Shown here piece after piece: positions 21,300-33,326 of a stretch of DNA of 64,000 nucleotides. Source of the stretch: Isoetes taiwanensis (taxonomy: Eukaryota; Streptophyta; Lycopodiopsida; Isoetales; Isoetaceae); contig JAJEKV010000003.1 in the NCBI GenBank assembly GCA_021234155.1, positions 16,538,386 to 16,602,385 of the forward strand. The letters run 5' to 3'. Position 1 is the stretch's first letter; each line of letters begins with the position of its first letter. Both the position numbers and the translations under genes were made by a program. The notes under the pieces are model-generated. The model was not told the origin of the DNA. It did not search any database and saw only the letters and a program-made list of their open reading frames with translations.

Positions 21300-23687
21300 T
21301 GTTGAAGGCTTTTTTGGCAAAACCTCCAACCTAATGGTTTAGAACCTCCAGGTTGCTTAAGGCAACCACTCTGAATCACCAAAACCTGGAAAAGTCACTG
21401 AAATTTCAAGATCAGACTGCTTTCCCTGAAGCAAAAAAAATGGTCTGACCATAAACTTGTGCCATTTAAAATCAAATCAAGCAAATCAATTGATTTTTGA
21501 TAGAGATCTTCTTAACAGATGTGGGAATCGGTGTTCAAAAGTCTAGATAGAGCTGAGATAAGCAAGGTTCTCAAAATCACACTTCTGACTGGGTCAAAAA
21601 TTGGTCAATACCAGCAACAGCAAGCTATTTTTTGCAGATTGAAGATGGAACAAGTTTTTTTAGTTTTGGAAATTTGAGATATCTCTGACTGGTGTCTAGA
21701 TTGAAGGCAACTTAAAAATTGCAGGAAATTAACAACCTAAAGGGTAGAATTGATTAAAATCTCCTATCAGTCTGACTGTGCAAGAACCCGAGAGCAACTT
21801 TACCTAATATGAAATCTAATTGGCTTTTTTGTGTTTTTTTCAAGTGTATCAGTTCGGAAATACCCTCTAGTTATAGTGCATAAAAATTTCAAACTAAATT
21901 ATTTTTTAGTTTTCTGAAAATCAAGGATTAAACTCAAGAACAATCACCACACGAATTTTTTTCTAAGGTCAGATTTTCATTCAAGAAGCTATTCAAAAGA
22001 TCAACATCAATTTCCCTGAGTCTAATGGTCTCAGGAAAAACAATCAAACAGATCAAATTGTCAATAATCTCAAAAGTGGTCGATAATCTCAATAGCCCGT
22101 CAATTCTTCCGAATTTGGAGGCTAGAGGAGCAAATGCAGCTAGGAATCAGTCAATCCGGCTCGGAAAAGCTTCAAGTCGACGTTCTTCACGCATACAACC
22201 CCCGGAAAACAATGCAAGATCTCAATCCATCTTAAACGGCCCTGTTTCAGTTCAAATCTTGGCAAATTCCTGTTTGAAATTCAAATTTTTGTTTGTTTAT
22301 GAGTCGGTATGGATGCGTGTAGGTGAATGGAGGGTGCAGAGCTATGATTAAGCAGGTAATTCCAACCAATTTTCCGGATCTTGGCCTTCATCGAAAATTA
22401 GGGTTCTTGAAAAATAGTCCAAATATCCCACAGGCATGTTTAGAAAAGCAGACTAGTGTATAAAAGGAATTTTACCGCAATTTCTTCCGAATAAACGTGC
22501 CATTATGAAGGGGGAACCGGCCCGTGCCGTTCCCCCCATGCCCCATGGTGCCACGTGGAGGGTGTGGATTGGTGGATGAGTCTGGCGGGGGGGTGTAGAA
22601 AATGCTAGGTGGGGTAGAATAGGAAAATTTTTTTTTTTTTTATAGAAAGGCCGCGAATCTCAAGGCAATAATCCAAAGGCCAAGATAAAGGATATTAGCA
22701 TATTCTCCCATCTCAATTGGAATCTTTTGCTAGGAATAATTTTTTGCATAGCTTAACCATAGGATGTGAAATATGGCAAAAAAAAGATGACTAGGCAATT
22801 GTGATGGCATATGACATGGCAATGGTGATGACTAGGCAAATGACATGGCAATGTATCTTGACTCAATTTTTGTCTAGCCAAAAACTTTTTCAACTTATGG
22901 ATGTGGATGACACGTGTATGGCATATATGATGATGAGGAGGATGATGTGCAAATGACATGGCACTCCCAAGTGGCAATATTACATAGAATCATAATCAAC
23001 TTGAAAAATGGAAGCCCTTTAGCCAATTTTTAATTTTTTGAACTTGGGGATGGAGGGAGTATGATGTGAGTGATGATGAGGAATGATGGAGATGTGAGGT
23101 GGCTTCCAAGGTTATACGTGGCACAATGCCACCTTTATGCATAACTTTTGCAAATTTCTTGACCATTTTTCTTTTTGGAAGCTTATCATGGAAATGAATG
23201 TATGGAGTTATGGAAGAGATGAGAGTGAAGCTTTTTTGGCTAGACAAAAAATGTTGTCAATTGGAAAACAAGGTTGATTGAGGATGTACCAACTTGGAAA
23301 TCAAGGAAAGAAGGTGGTATGGGGTGAAATAATGGTATAGGAATTTGCCTCAATATGAACTTGATCTAGAGTTATTTTGCACATACCATGGAACTCTTGG
23401 GGGTCTTCAAAACCTTCTTATGTCTTCAAAGTAAATGTTTGTGTCCTTTGCTCTCTTGTTTGCTCAAATATGATGACTTGACTTTTTCTTGCTCCTTGTG
23501 ACCATTTAATTTGATCTAATGAAATAGCTTCCATGAATGTCCTTCCTTAGTCTTCATCAAAAAAATTCTTCAATGATCTGAAACAAAATAATCCTTCAAG
23601 AGTGTAATCAGCTTAAAATCAGCATTGGCAGCTTGTCTTCTTCTTGTGTTGTACAATTTCCTCTTGCTGCCACAAAATGTGGCAGCA
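21300..23687 (-). repeat. Element C 3' LTR
   Basis: TGTTGAAGGC to TGTGGCAGCA. The last 23 bp are a hairpin with 10-bp perfect arms (TGCTGCCACA and TGTGGCAGCA). PBS-like TAGAACCTCCA at 21340-21350, and a second, weaker one (AAACCTCCAACC) near 21320. Confidence 0.95.
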
Positions 23688-24727
23688 TCATGCTAAAAAA
23701 GAAAGAGGAAGCTGGTCTGCCAGCTCCCATACTTCAACCTCACAGCTTCAGCATGTTGAGAAGTTTGCCTTGATGGGAAGTTGAACTAGGCACTTCTGAG
23801 GGAAATGAATGTGGCAAGGAGTGAAGTCATATGGAATAAATAGGCCAACAAGTGAGCAGATGGAAGTATGACAATGGCTGGTGCACCTGCATGGAAATAA
23901 AAATGTTCAGCATTTGCAAGCCTGCTTGGTGGGATGTTGATTTGGCAGTGCTTGCTAAAGGGATAGGAATATGAAAAGAAGAGTATATGATAAGGCTTGA
24001 TGCTAGGTAGGACCACAAATGTGCAGATGAATGATGGCCAACCCGTGCACTCGCATGACAAATAAATATGATTAGCATTTGCAAGCCTGCTTGGTGGGAT
24101 GTTGATTTGGCAGTGCTTGCTAAAGGAATAGGAATATGAAAAGAAGAGTATATGATAAGGCTTGATGCTAGGTAGGACCACAAATGTGCAGATGAATAAT
24201 GGCCAGCCTGATGCACCTGCATGACAAATAAAGATGATTAGCATTTGCAAGCCTGCTTGTGTGGGATGTTGATTTGGCAGAGCTTGCTAGAAGGACATGA
24301 TCATGAAGTGAAGGTAAGGAATAAGGCTCGGATCTTTGGGCGGGGATCACTAATGCACAGATGAATGATGGTCAGACTGGTGAACCTGCATGGAAAATAT
24401 TCAACCTCTTGAAGACAACATCCCTGGACTGCTAAACCCTGTTAAAAGCTACACATGACATTTTAAGCAGTAACAAAGTCAGAATAATACTTAATCAATC
24501 ACAAAGAACATACGTAACAAAATGTTTTTGATGTTTTTGATGTTTTTATCTTTTTATAATTTTTTCTCAAAGTTGAATTTATGTCTAAACACACTTAAAT
24601 CCTAATTTAAGTTAAGGATGCATCTTCAGATTATGCAAACAAACATAGGGCAACATGTTGTTGCCAATACCTCTTCAAATGTAGAATGTTGATAGGATTT
24701 GGCAGCTTATAGTTATCTTCCACGATC
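23688..24727 (-). repeat. Element C 3' UTR with ~165-bp tandem repeat
   Basis: About 3.3 tandem copies of a 165/166-bp unit at 23880-24395; the phrase CATTTGCAAGCCTGCTTG starts at 23911, 24077 and 24242. Units 1 and 2 are nearly identical, the last is diverged. Sense sequence next to the LTR is pyrimidine-rich (TTCCTCTTTCTTTTTT), with no clear polypurine tract. Confidence 0.85.
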
Positions 24728-26001
24728 TTAACCAATTATGAATCTCGTCCCCGCTACACCTATAACTTCAAAAGGACCCTCCCATAAATTCTCAAATTTG
24801 CTTGCAACCTTCTCCCTTGCTTTATTCCATTTCAAAACCAATTCCCCTTCCTTGAATATTCCTTGGAGCTTGTGAGCAGCTTTAAAAGCTGCAACATCCT
24901 TGGCCTTTTTAATCATAACAGCATTTTCTGCTTCATATCTGTGCTCATCCAATTGCATCAGCCTTACACACCTTTCCCTCACACTTCTTCCATTTCAGTT
25001 GATTCTATGAGCCAACCTTAATGAAGGTAACTCGAGCTCTATAGGAACCACAGTTCCACACCATAAACCAAGCTAAATGGAGTATGATTGGTAGAATTTT
25101 TTACTGTAGTTCTATAAGCCCACAATGCATCATAAAGTTTTTCATGCCAATCTCTTTTTGACAAACTAACAGTTTTTTGCAATATGGACTTAAGAACCTT
25201 GTTTGTTGATTCTGCTTGGCCATTTCCCCTGTGGATAGTAGGCTGAACTCTTTACATGCTTAACCTTAAGGATCTCTAGGAGTGTAGCAATAACTTGATT
25301 TACAAACTGAGTTCCTCTGTCAGATATAATTTTAAAAGGTATCCCAAACCTGCTGCAAATATTTTCATGCAGGAACCTAGCAGTTGTAAAAGCATTTGCT
25401 TCCCTAAGAGGTACAGCTTCTGCCCATTTAGTGAAGTAATCTGTTGCAACCAAGATATATTGATGTTGAGCAGATGAAGGGGGATCTAAGGGTCCTATAA
25501 AATCCAAACCCCAAACTTGGAATGGTCCAGGTGATACAATGGCGATGAAGTGGTGTTTGGCTGTAATATTCTTTTTCCAAAAATCTGGCACTTATGACAA
25601 CTTTTAATTTTATTATAACAATCTTTAAACAAGGTTGGCCAAAAATACCCTGACCTCATGATCTTCTTTGCTGTAGTATCTACAGCATAATGGCCTCCAC
25701 AAATGCCTTCATGGCATGCCTCTATGATTAATTCAGCCTCACCCTTGTCAACACACCTGAGCAGCACCCCTTCTTTATCCACCTTGCATAGCACACCTTC
25801 AATGAGCCTAAAAGTTTTACACTTTTCCTTGAACCTCCTCAGCTGGCTGCTATTCAGATCTTTTGGTATCTCAGCATGCTCCAAAAAATTCTTAATGTCA
25901 ACCTGCCAATCAATCATCTCACTGCCAAAAGCTACTATGTTAGTTGTATTTTCCTCATTCAAACCTTCTTGATCTTCATACTTAAACATCATATTAGGCA
26001 A
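24728..26001 (-). pseudogene. Integrase (element C), frame-shifted
   Basis: In sense order: EACHEGICGGHYAVDTTAKK and CHKCQIFGKRILQ (zinc-binding), then FQVWGLDFIGPLDPPSS (Asp 1), KIISDRGTQFVNQV (Asp 2) and SSAYYPQGKWPSRINKQ, where the frame shifts before the usual Glu helix; a C-terminal segment resumes at 24982 (FKEGELVLKWNKAREK, FENLWEGPFEV). Strongly similar to the integrase of element B. Frame changes near 25500, 25210 and 25000 make it inactive. Confidence 0.88.
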
Positions 26002-26605
26002 ATAAGCACTAGGATCTTCAAGAACTTTAATTACTTTAATGTCAATATCATAATTTTGTACCTTACAAGCCCATCTGCATAACTTTGCCTTTGGTAAATT
26101 TTTGCAAACAATAGTGTCAATGGGTTTTGCTTCATGAAAACACAGGTATGACTGTTAAGCGATAAGTGTCCATGCTTTTCCAATAAGAACATTAGTGCAG
26201 CAGCACTTTTTCTAATCTTTGATATCTAAGTTACGTGGTCGGACCATTTTTGCTTGAAAAGGCTATAATTCCATGTTCTGTGGCGGGGCTATACCTATGG
26301 CTCTCTTGGTCACACTTATATATGCAAAGGAAAGTTTTTGTAAGATCAGGAGGTTTTAAAATAGTAGGATTGCAAAGGGTTTCTATAATTTCCTCAAAAG
26401 CTCTCTGGCAAACATCATCCCATTTTATAAAAATATACTTACTCTCTTCCTTGGAGTATTTACCAACCCTGGTCAACCTGGCTATAGGACAAATAATGTG
26501 TGATAAGTGAGGCACATATATCCTAAGAAAACTTGTCATCCCCATAAAACCTTTAACCTTTTGAGGGTTTTACGTGGTGTCAACTTCTTCAAGGCTTCCA
26601 ATTTC
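26002..26605 (-). pseudogene. RT thumb and degenerate RNase H (element C)
   Basis: Open part 26545-26231: MGMTSFLRIYVPHLSHII, RVGKYSKEESKYIFIKWDD, then stops. Below it, pieces of the downstream RNase H are visible in shifting frames; the place of the last catalytic Asp reads DPSAYLPNMMF, close to the SPSLYLPYIF of element B, so loss of that acid is shared by the lineage. Confidence 0.7.
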
Positions 26606-27547
26606 CTACTGACCACCACGGATCCCTTGAGTTGATATCTCATGTCCAAGAAGATCCCCTTTAGAACAGAAGAAAACACATTTCTTAGGATTTAGGCTCA
26701 CTCCACTTCCCCTGCATAATGAACATATTTTTGTTAGCAAACTGAAATGATCTCTGATAAATGTGCCTAAACACAAATCATCCAGAAACACCACAAGTAA
26801 TTGTGTGCATCTCCTTGAAAATAGTGTCCATAGCTCTCTGAAAAGTGGCAGGAGCATTCATTAGTCCAAAAGGCATTTTTTTCATTGCAAAATTACCCCA
26901 AGGTGTAATGAAAGCAGTCTTTGGTTGATCCTCCTCCTTTATGCTGATTTGATTGAAACCTGAAAAACCATCCAAGAATGAAAACATTTCCTTACCTGCT
27001 ACTGCATATAGCACTTCCTCTAAAAAAGGTAGAGGATAACAGTCCTTAATTGTGGCTTTGTTGAGCTCCCTATAATCAATGCATATCCTAATTGTCTTAT
27101 TCTTTTTCTCAACAGGTACTATACAAGATAACCATTCTGGATTCATAATTTCTGCTATTACCCCAGCATCCTTCATCCTATTCAATTCTTCCCTAATCAA
27201 GGTCATCAATGATCCATTTATCCTCCTCAGTTTTTGTATTACTGGCTTAACTCCTTCCTTTGTTTTTATCTCAAATTCACAAATCTTCTTGTCAACCCCT
27301 TTCAGCTCATCATAATCCCAAGCAAATACATCACTCCATTCTTCAAAAAAATCTCTTACCCTACTCTCATCCTCTTCCTGAAATAAATCCCCTACATAAA
27401 GAGTCCTTTCCTGATTATTCTTTTTTATCTTCAGCTCCCTGGCCTGTTTTTCCTCACTAGCATTAATCACTAATATGGGATACAACTGCTGTAATTCTTT
27501 CCTCTCCAATTCTTCCTCATTGATGGCACCTTCAGCTAGATGCTCTA
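26606..27547 (-). pseudogene. Reverse transcriptase (element C)
   Basis: Open frame from the upstream RNase H continues: FFEEWSDVFAWDYDELKG, IQKLRRINGSLMTLIREEL, IRICIDYRELNKATIKDCYPL, SFLDGFSGFNQISIKEEDQ, MKKMPFGLMNAPATFQRAMD; a frame change at about 26800, then VVFLDDLCLGT (catalytic FLDD) and SLNPKKCVFFCSKGDLLGHE. A second stop region at 26605. Same architecture as element B. Confidence 0.9.
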
Positions 27548-27923
27548 ATAGAACATTCTGCAAAAGTGCATCAGCCTCTGAATTAAACTCCCTTGGTATA
27601 TGATGTATCTCCCATCTTTTGAAATCCAATAATTCTCCCAAAACTTCATCCCTTAAGAAAATCATATCCGGATTCTTTGACTGATATTCTCCCAATACCT
27701 GTTTGCAAACAAGCTGAGAATCTCCAAATATAACCAGCTCATTAATTCCCAAATGTTTGGCTTCTTGTAAGCCTGCTAATAGAGCTCTGTATTCTGCCAC
27801 ATTTGATGTTATCCCCTGAGTAAATTCTGCCAACTTTAGCCAAAAGCTTGTTAGAGTTATCTCGATAATTGCGAAGAAGCGAAGAACATTCAATTTTTTT
27901 GATATACCTCCATCAAACCACAT
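27548..27923 (-). CDS. Second RNase H domain upstream of RT (element C)
   Basis: Ribonuclease H of the archaeal-like type that plant Tat elements carry, here placed before RT. Visible catalytic residues: Asp in MWFDGGISKK, Glu in NVAEYRALLAGLQEAK, Asp in ELVIFGDSQLVCKQ, Asp in REFNSEADALLQN. It is in the same open frame as the RT and begins at about 27923, where the frame to the protease is broken. The matching domain in element B is 32579-32966. Confidence 0.85.
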
Positions 27924-28059
27924 GTATGCATGTTCACCAGATTTTTTAGCTTACCCTCTTCTATTGAACATGTTGCAATTGTAGGAACAAAATCTCATAT
28001 TCTCCACAAGGATTTTGGGATAGCATGTCTATCTCTAAGAAATTTAAGGCCTCCAGTTC

Positions 28060-28566
28060 TCAAACCCGTTGTAGAGAGTCACTTTCTTTTTCCCATCTGA
28101 AATAATACATTCTCCCTTGGACCACACCGGCCTTGCATCCACAGTAGACAACCATTTCCTGCCCAAAAAGTAGATCATAAATATCAGTATTCTCATCAAC
28201 CCCTTCAAAAGCTACCACCACAAAACTAGCAGCCACAATAATACCCTCAATGTCAACTAAAACACTACTAATTATCCCTATAGGATGAATTTTTGTGTTA
28301 GAGAATGATTTCAAAACCATAGGTGCTCGTCTATCACATTCCAAACCACAAGATTTCATTATGTGATGTGGCATCACATTCAAAGGGGAACCACCATCTA
28401 ATAATACTTTGGTTAGAACCTTTTTACCAATGTTTGCAACACAAGTAAAAGGCCCCGGATCAGCATCATCACCGGGATAATACAAGCTCACCAACATGAT
28501 TAGTAAACATATCCTCTTTTTTTCCTCATTTAAACTCAACAACTTTTTTTTTGTAAGAGGGAGCAA
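28060..28566 (-). pseudogene. Retropepsin (element C)
   Basis: Aspartic protease with active-site VLLDGGSPLNVMPHHIMKSC, followed by LVDIEGIIVAASFVVVAFEG and DIYDLLFGQEM. The active-site triplet reads Asp-Gly-Gly in place of Asp-Thr/Ser-Gly, as in element B, so it is a lineage trait. The C-terminus goes out of frame near 28140. Confidence 0.82.
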
Positions 28567-30010
28567 TCCTTAGCAAGGTTAGTAAGTCTATGCTTATCTT
28601 AGAATTTTTTTAGCAAAATCTCCAAATCTTCTCCTTCTTTATCTTTTCTTGCAAATTTTTGGGTGGAGGAGGTTGGTACTACCCTAATAATTTCATCTTT
28701 CCTCTCCTTATCTTGATGAACAACTTTTTTGAGCAAGGGGATGAGATAATACCTGATTGCCTTCAAAATCTTTACCTCTTTACTGCATTCCCTTCTTTGG
28801 TTACAAATTACGCTTCTTTGCCTTTGGATTCCAAATTCCTCGAGTGTGTACAGCCAAAATCTCTTCTTGATCCTCCATTTCTGCACAAATCGATAGATGC
28901 ACTTGTTTACATTTGCTTTGGCTAACTCTTGTCTAGCAAAATACTCTTTGACACTACACTTATCTTCAAGATGACCTATGCCCTTACAAAAAGTACAAAC
29001 AGGACATTCTTTACCATAATGCCCTCTCCTACCACACTTAAGGCAAGGCCTATAATAACAAACTTCAGAAGAATGACTATCCCTTAGACAATGAATGCAT
29101 GGGGGAAAGACCCTTTTCTCGGTTTGGATGCCTTCAACTCTTGAAGTTGTTTAGTCACTTCAGCCAATGCCTCAAATGCATCTTGAGCAACTTCGGATTT
29201 TTGAATCTGCGGTGGGGATAATTGCCTCCTCGGCCTTGGTAGTTCTCTTCTCCTTCACACGGCATAGATTGGCACTGATGTTGTGTATTCCTGTTCAAAT
29301 TCTGGTGAAAAGGATCATTAGTAAATCGCATCATAGGTTCATTGAGCGAGAAATAAACATCTGCTAATTCTGTAGCTTTAGTAAAGGCCTTATGTATGGT
29401 GTCAAATCCTTCAGAATCCTGTATCCTGGTCATCTTCTTGTGCACCCTAGGTCTGTCACTTAATCCATTTATAAAAGCTGCTACTAAATCCAAAGTATGA
29501 TGGAGGACATGCTCAGTTTGGCATTTTAACAAATATGCATTAAACCTTTCTGTATATTGATGAATAGTCTCACCATGCTTGATGTGGAATGAGTGTAGCT
29601 CCAGAGCTAATTCTCTTGGCTTAACCAATTTCCCAAATCTGGTTAGAAACTTAGGCACAATATCTTCCCATGTTCTAGTACCTAAAGCAGTCACATAATC
29701 CAACCATGCTCTTACCTCCTCATTCTTGAAACATTTCTTGAATTCTGAGAGCTTGCAGCCTTTCTTGTGTCCATAATCCTGGTAATATTCCTCAAAAACC
29801 TTCAAAAATAATTAGCATTTATGCTAGGATCAAAAGTTGGTGCGAGAACCGGCACACTAAGCTCATAAGATTGATGGAGACAAGTGTTCCCCAATACATT
29901 GATTCCTTGGGGCCGCAGTGAGAACTCTCGGGGTTTTCTTGTGCCTCTGGCTGCTTTCAAGATGATCATTTCCCTTCTTGGTGCCATTAATTCTTCTTCA
30001 AAGTATAGTA
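28567..30010 (-). pseudogene. Gag with zinc knuckles (element C)
   Basis: Capsid and nucleocapsid precursor. The likely start is MAPRREMIILKAARG at about 29988. Then come LSVPVLAPTFDPSINANYF, a one-base shift near 29805, and a 216-residue frame: EEYYQDYGHKKGCKLSEF, EVRAWLDYVTALGTRTWED, RFGKLVKPRELALELHSF, YTERFNAYLLKC and VAAFINGLSDRPRV (retrotransposon gag core). Past 29155 the frame is broken; zinc-knuckle Cys/His spacing (CGRRGHYGKECPVCTFC) is recognisable near 29040-28980. Homologous to the gag fragments at 1-412 and 33900-34900. Confidence 0.85.
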
Positions 30011-30028
30011 ATCCCGGTAGGACCTCCA
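30011..30028 (-). other. Element C primer-binding site, tRNA-Gln type
   Basis: Sense TGGAGGTCCTACCGGGAT, 3 bases from the 5' LTR. It is complementary to the 3' end of plant tRNA-Gln as I remember it (ending ...CCCGGTAGGACCT plus CCA). Confidence 0.75.
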
Positions 30029-30031
30029 AAA

Positions 30032-32416
30032 TGTTGAAGGCTTTTTTGGCAAAACCTCCAACCTAATGGTTTAGAACCTCCAGGTTGCTTAAGGCAACCA
30101 CTCTGAATCACCAAAACCTGGAAAAGTCACTGAAATTTCAAGATCAGACTGCTTTCCCTGAAGCAAAAAAAATGGTCTGACCATAAACTTGTGCCATTTA
30201 AAATCAAATCAAGCAAATCAATTGATTTTTGATAGAGATCTTCTTAACAGATGTGGGAATCGGTGTTCAAAAGTCTAGATAGAGCTGAGATAAGCAAGGT
30301 TCTCAAAATCACACTTCCCGACTGGTCAAAATTGGTCAATACCAAAGAATGACAAGCTATTTTTGCAGATTGAAGATGGAACAAGTTTTTTAGTTTTGGA
30401 AATTTGAGATATCTCTGACTGGTGTCTAGATTGAAGGCAACTTAAAAATTGCAGGAAATTAACAACCTAAAGGGTAGAATTGATTAAAATCTCCTATCAG
30501 TCTGACTGTGCAAGAACCCGAGAGCAACTTTACCTAATATGAAATCTAATTGGCTTTTTTGTGTTTTTTCAAGTGTATCAGTTCGGAAATACCCTCTAGT
30601 TATAGTGCATAAAAATTTCAAACTAAATTATTTTTTAGTTTTCTGAAAATCAAGGATTAAACTCAAGAACAATCACCACCGCGAATTTTTTCTAAGGTCG
30701 ATTTTCATTCAAGAAGCTATTCAAAAGATCAACATCAATTTCCCGAGTCTAATGGTCTCAGGAAAAACAATCAAACAGATCAAATTGTCAATAATCTCAA
30801 AAGTGGTCGATAATCTCAATAGCCCGTCAATTCTTCCGAATTTGGAGGCTAGAGGAGCAAATGCAGCTAGGAATCAGTCAATCCGGCTCGGAAAAGCTTC
30901 AAGTCGACGTTCTTCACGCATACAACCCCCAGAAAACAATGCAAGATCTCAATCCATCTTAAACGGCCCTGTTTCAGTTCAAATCTTGGCAAATTCCTGT
31001 TTGAAATTCAAATTTTTGTTTGTTTATGAGTCGGTATGGATGCGTGTAGGTGAATGGAGGGTGCAGAGCTATGATTAAGCAGGTAATTCCAACCAATTTT
31101 CCGGATCTTGGCCTTCATCGAAAATTAGGGTTCTTGAAAAATAGTCCAAATATCCCACAGGCATGTTTAGAAAAAGCAGACTAGTGTATAAAAGGAATTT
31201 TACCGCAATTTCTTCCGAATAAACGTGCCATTATGAAGGGGGAACCGGCCCGTGCCCGGCCCCCATGCCCCATGGTGCCACGTGGAGGGTGTGGATTGGT
31301 GGATGAGCTGGCAGGGGGGGAGGTAGAAAATGCTAGGTGGGGTAGAATAGGAAAATTTTTTTTTTAATTTTTATAGAAAGGCACGAATCTCAAGGCAATA
31401 ATCCAAAGGCCAAGATAAAGGATATTAGCATATTCTCCCATCTCAATTGGAATCTTTTGCTAGGAATAATTTTTTGCATAGCTTAACCATAGGATGTGAA
31501 ATATGGCAAAAAAAGATGACTAGGCAATTGTGATGGCATATGACATGGCAATGGTGATGACTAGGCAAATGACATGGCAATGTATCTTGACTCAATTTTT
31601 TGTCTAGCCAAAAAACTTTTTCAACTTATGGATGTGGATGACACGTGTATGGCATATATGATGATGAGGAGGATGATGTGCAAATGACATGGCACTCCCA
31701 AGTGGCAATATTACATAGAATCATAATCAACTTGAAAAATGGAAGCCCTTTAGCCAATTTTTAATTTTTGAACTTGGGGATGGAGGGAGTATGATGTGAG
31801 TGATGATGAGGAATGATGGAGATGTGAGGTGGCTTCCAAGGTTATACGTGGCACAATGCCACCTTTATGCATAACTTTTGCAAATTTCTTGACCATTTTT
31901 CTTTTTGGAAGCTTATCATGGAAATGAATGTATGGAGTTATGGAAGAGATGAGAGTGAAGCTTTTTGGCTAGACAAAAAATGTTGTCAATTGGAAAACAA
32001 GGTTGATTGAGGATGTACCAACTTGGAAATCAAGGAAAGAAGGTGGTATGGGGTGAAATAATGGTATAGGAATTTGCCTCAATATGAACTTGATCTAGAG
32101 TTATTTTGCACATACCATGGAACTCTTGGGGGTCTTCAAAACCTTCTTATGTCTTCAAAGTAAATGTTTGTGTCCTTTGCTCTCTTGTTTGCTCAAATAT
32201 GATGACTTGACTTTTTCTTGCTCCTTGTGACCATTTAATTTGATCTAATGAAATAGCTTCCATGAATGTCCTTCCTTAGTCTTCATCAAAAAAATTCTTC
32301 AATGATCTGAAACAAAATAATCCTTCAAGAGTGTAATCAGCTTAAAATCAGCATTGGCAGCTTGTCTTCTTCTTGTGTTGTACAATTTCCTCTTGCTGCC
32401 ACAAAATGTGGCAGCA
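30032..32416 (-). repeat. Element C 5' LTR
   Basis: Same ends, terminal hairpin and PBS-like site (30072-30082) as 21300-23687. Differences are scattered substitutions and small indels, the largest cluster near 30318-30360. Confidence 0.95.
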
Positions 32417-33326
32417 GGTATTCAATTAGATCTCCAACAAACAAGGTTCTAGTCTTACCATTTTTTGTGATGGTAATCTCTTCAGTATCCTTTTCCTCTG
32501 ATGCATTAATGGTTAGAATAGGACAAAGAGCCTTTACCTCACTAGCATCAAGGTCTTCCTCTGGAATAGCTCCCTCAGTTAGGTGTGACATAAGAGTTTC
32601 TCTGCATAGGGCATCAGCTTCCACATTTTTCTCTCTTGGTATGTGGGTAATCTCCCATGAAGCAAAACTCGAAAGTACTCCCATTACTTGGTTTTTTAAG
32701 AGCTCCATATCTGCATTTTTTGTTTGGTAGTCTCCTGAAACTTGTCTACAAATTAATTGTGAATCACCAAAAATGTGAATGTTGGCAATATCCATAGCTT
32801 TGGCTTCCTGAAGACCTGCAATTAAAGCCTTATATTCTGCTACATTAGATGTAATTTGGGGGAAGATTCTCCCTACTTTAGCTAAAAGTTTATGAGAGGA
32901 ATCTTTCAGAATAGCAGATGATGCAATATTTAGTTTTTTAGAAATACCTCCATCAAACCATAAGAATCCTGATGGCCCTTGTTTGCTGGGGAGTGCACAT
33001 TCCATAATGAGAGGAACCATTTCACATTTCCTTGGTCTTGTATTTTTTATTCTGTAAAATCCCAAAGGTTCTTCAATTAGCATTTCTTTGATAAAGTTTA
33101 CCTCTTCATTGGAACCATAGGAGCCATCTTGATTATAGATTGTAGCAGTTTGAGAACCATTGGAGATGGTACATCTCCCTTGAGACCAGACTGGTCTAGC
33201 ATCCACAGTGGCTAACCACCTTCTTCCTAAAAGTAAATCATAGATATCAGATTCATCCCCTATGTCTTCAAAAGCTACCACAATAAAATTAGCAGCTATA
33301 GTTATGCCCTCTGTATTGACAGGCAC
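32417..33326 (-). CDS. Protease tail and second RNase H upstream of RT (element B)
   Basis: Continuation of the element B polyprotein before the element C insertion. It opens with the end of the protease (EGITIAANFIVVAFED, DIYDLLLGRRWLATVDARP) and then carries a complete RNase H at 32579-32966: LWFDGGISKK (Asp125 of this frame), NVAEYKALIAGLQEAK (Glu164), IHIFGDSQLICRQ (Asp188), REKNVEADAL (Asp238). After it comes TRTLFVGDLIEYL, then the frame runs into the LTR of C at 32416. In the uninterrupted element the RT would follow directly. A single TAA (33327) separates it from the gag-protease frame; element C has a sense codon there, so the stop is a mutation. Confidence 0.9.

Larger units (their letters stand above)
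21300..32416 (-). mobile_element. Element C: Ty3 retrotransposon inserted in pol of B
   Basis: LTRs 21300-23687 and 30032-32416 (2388 and 2385 bp, near-identical), TSD GGTAT (21295-21299 and 32417-32421). Same antisense orientation and same domain order as element B, of which it is a diverged relative: gag, protease with DGG, RNase H upstream of RT, RT, degenerate RNase H, integrase. It inserted between the second RNase H and RT of element B. Coding is more damaged than in B although its LTRs are similar. Confidence 0.95.

Noticed and set aside
22025-22351. 108-codon + frame, identical at 30752-31078
   Set aside because: Lies inside both LTRs of element C; identity comes from LTR duplication, and there is no protein motif.
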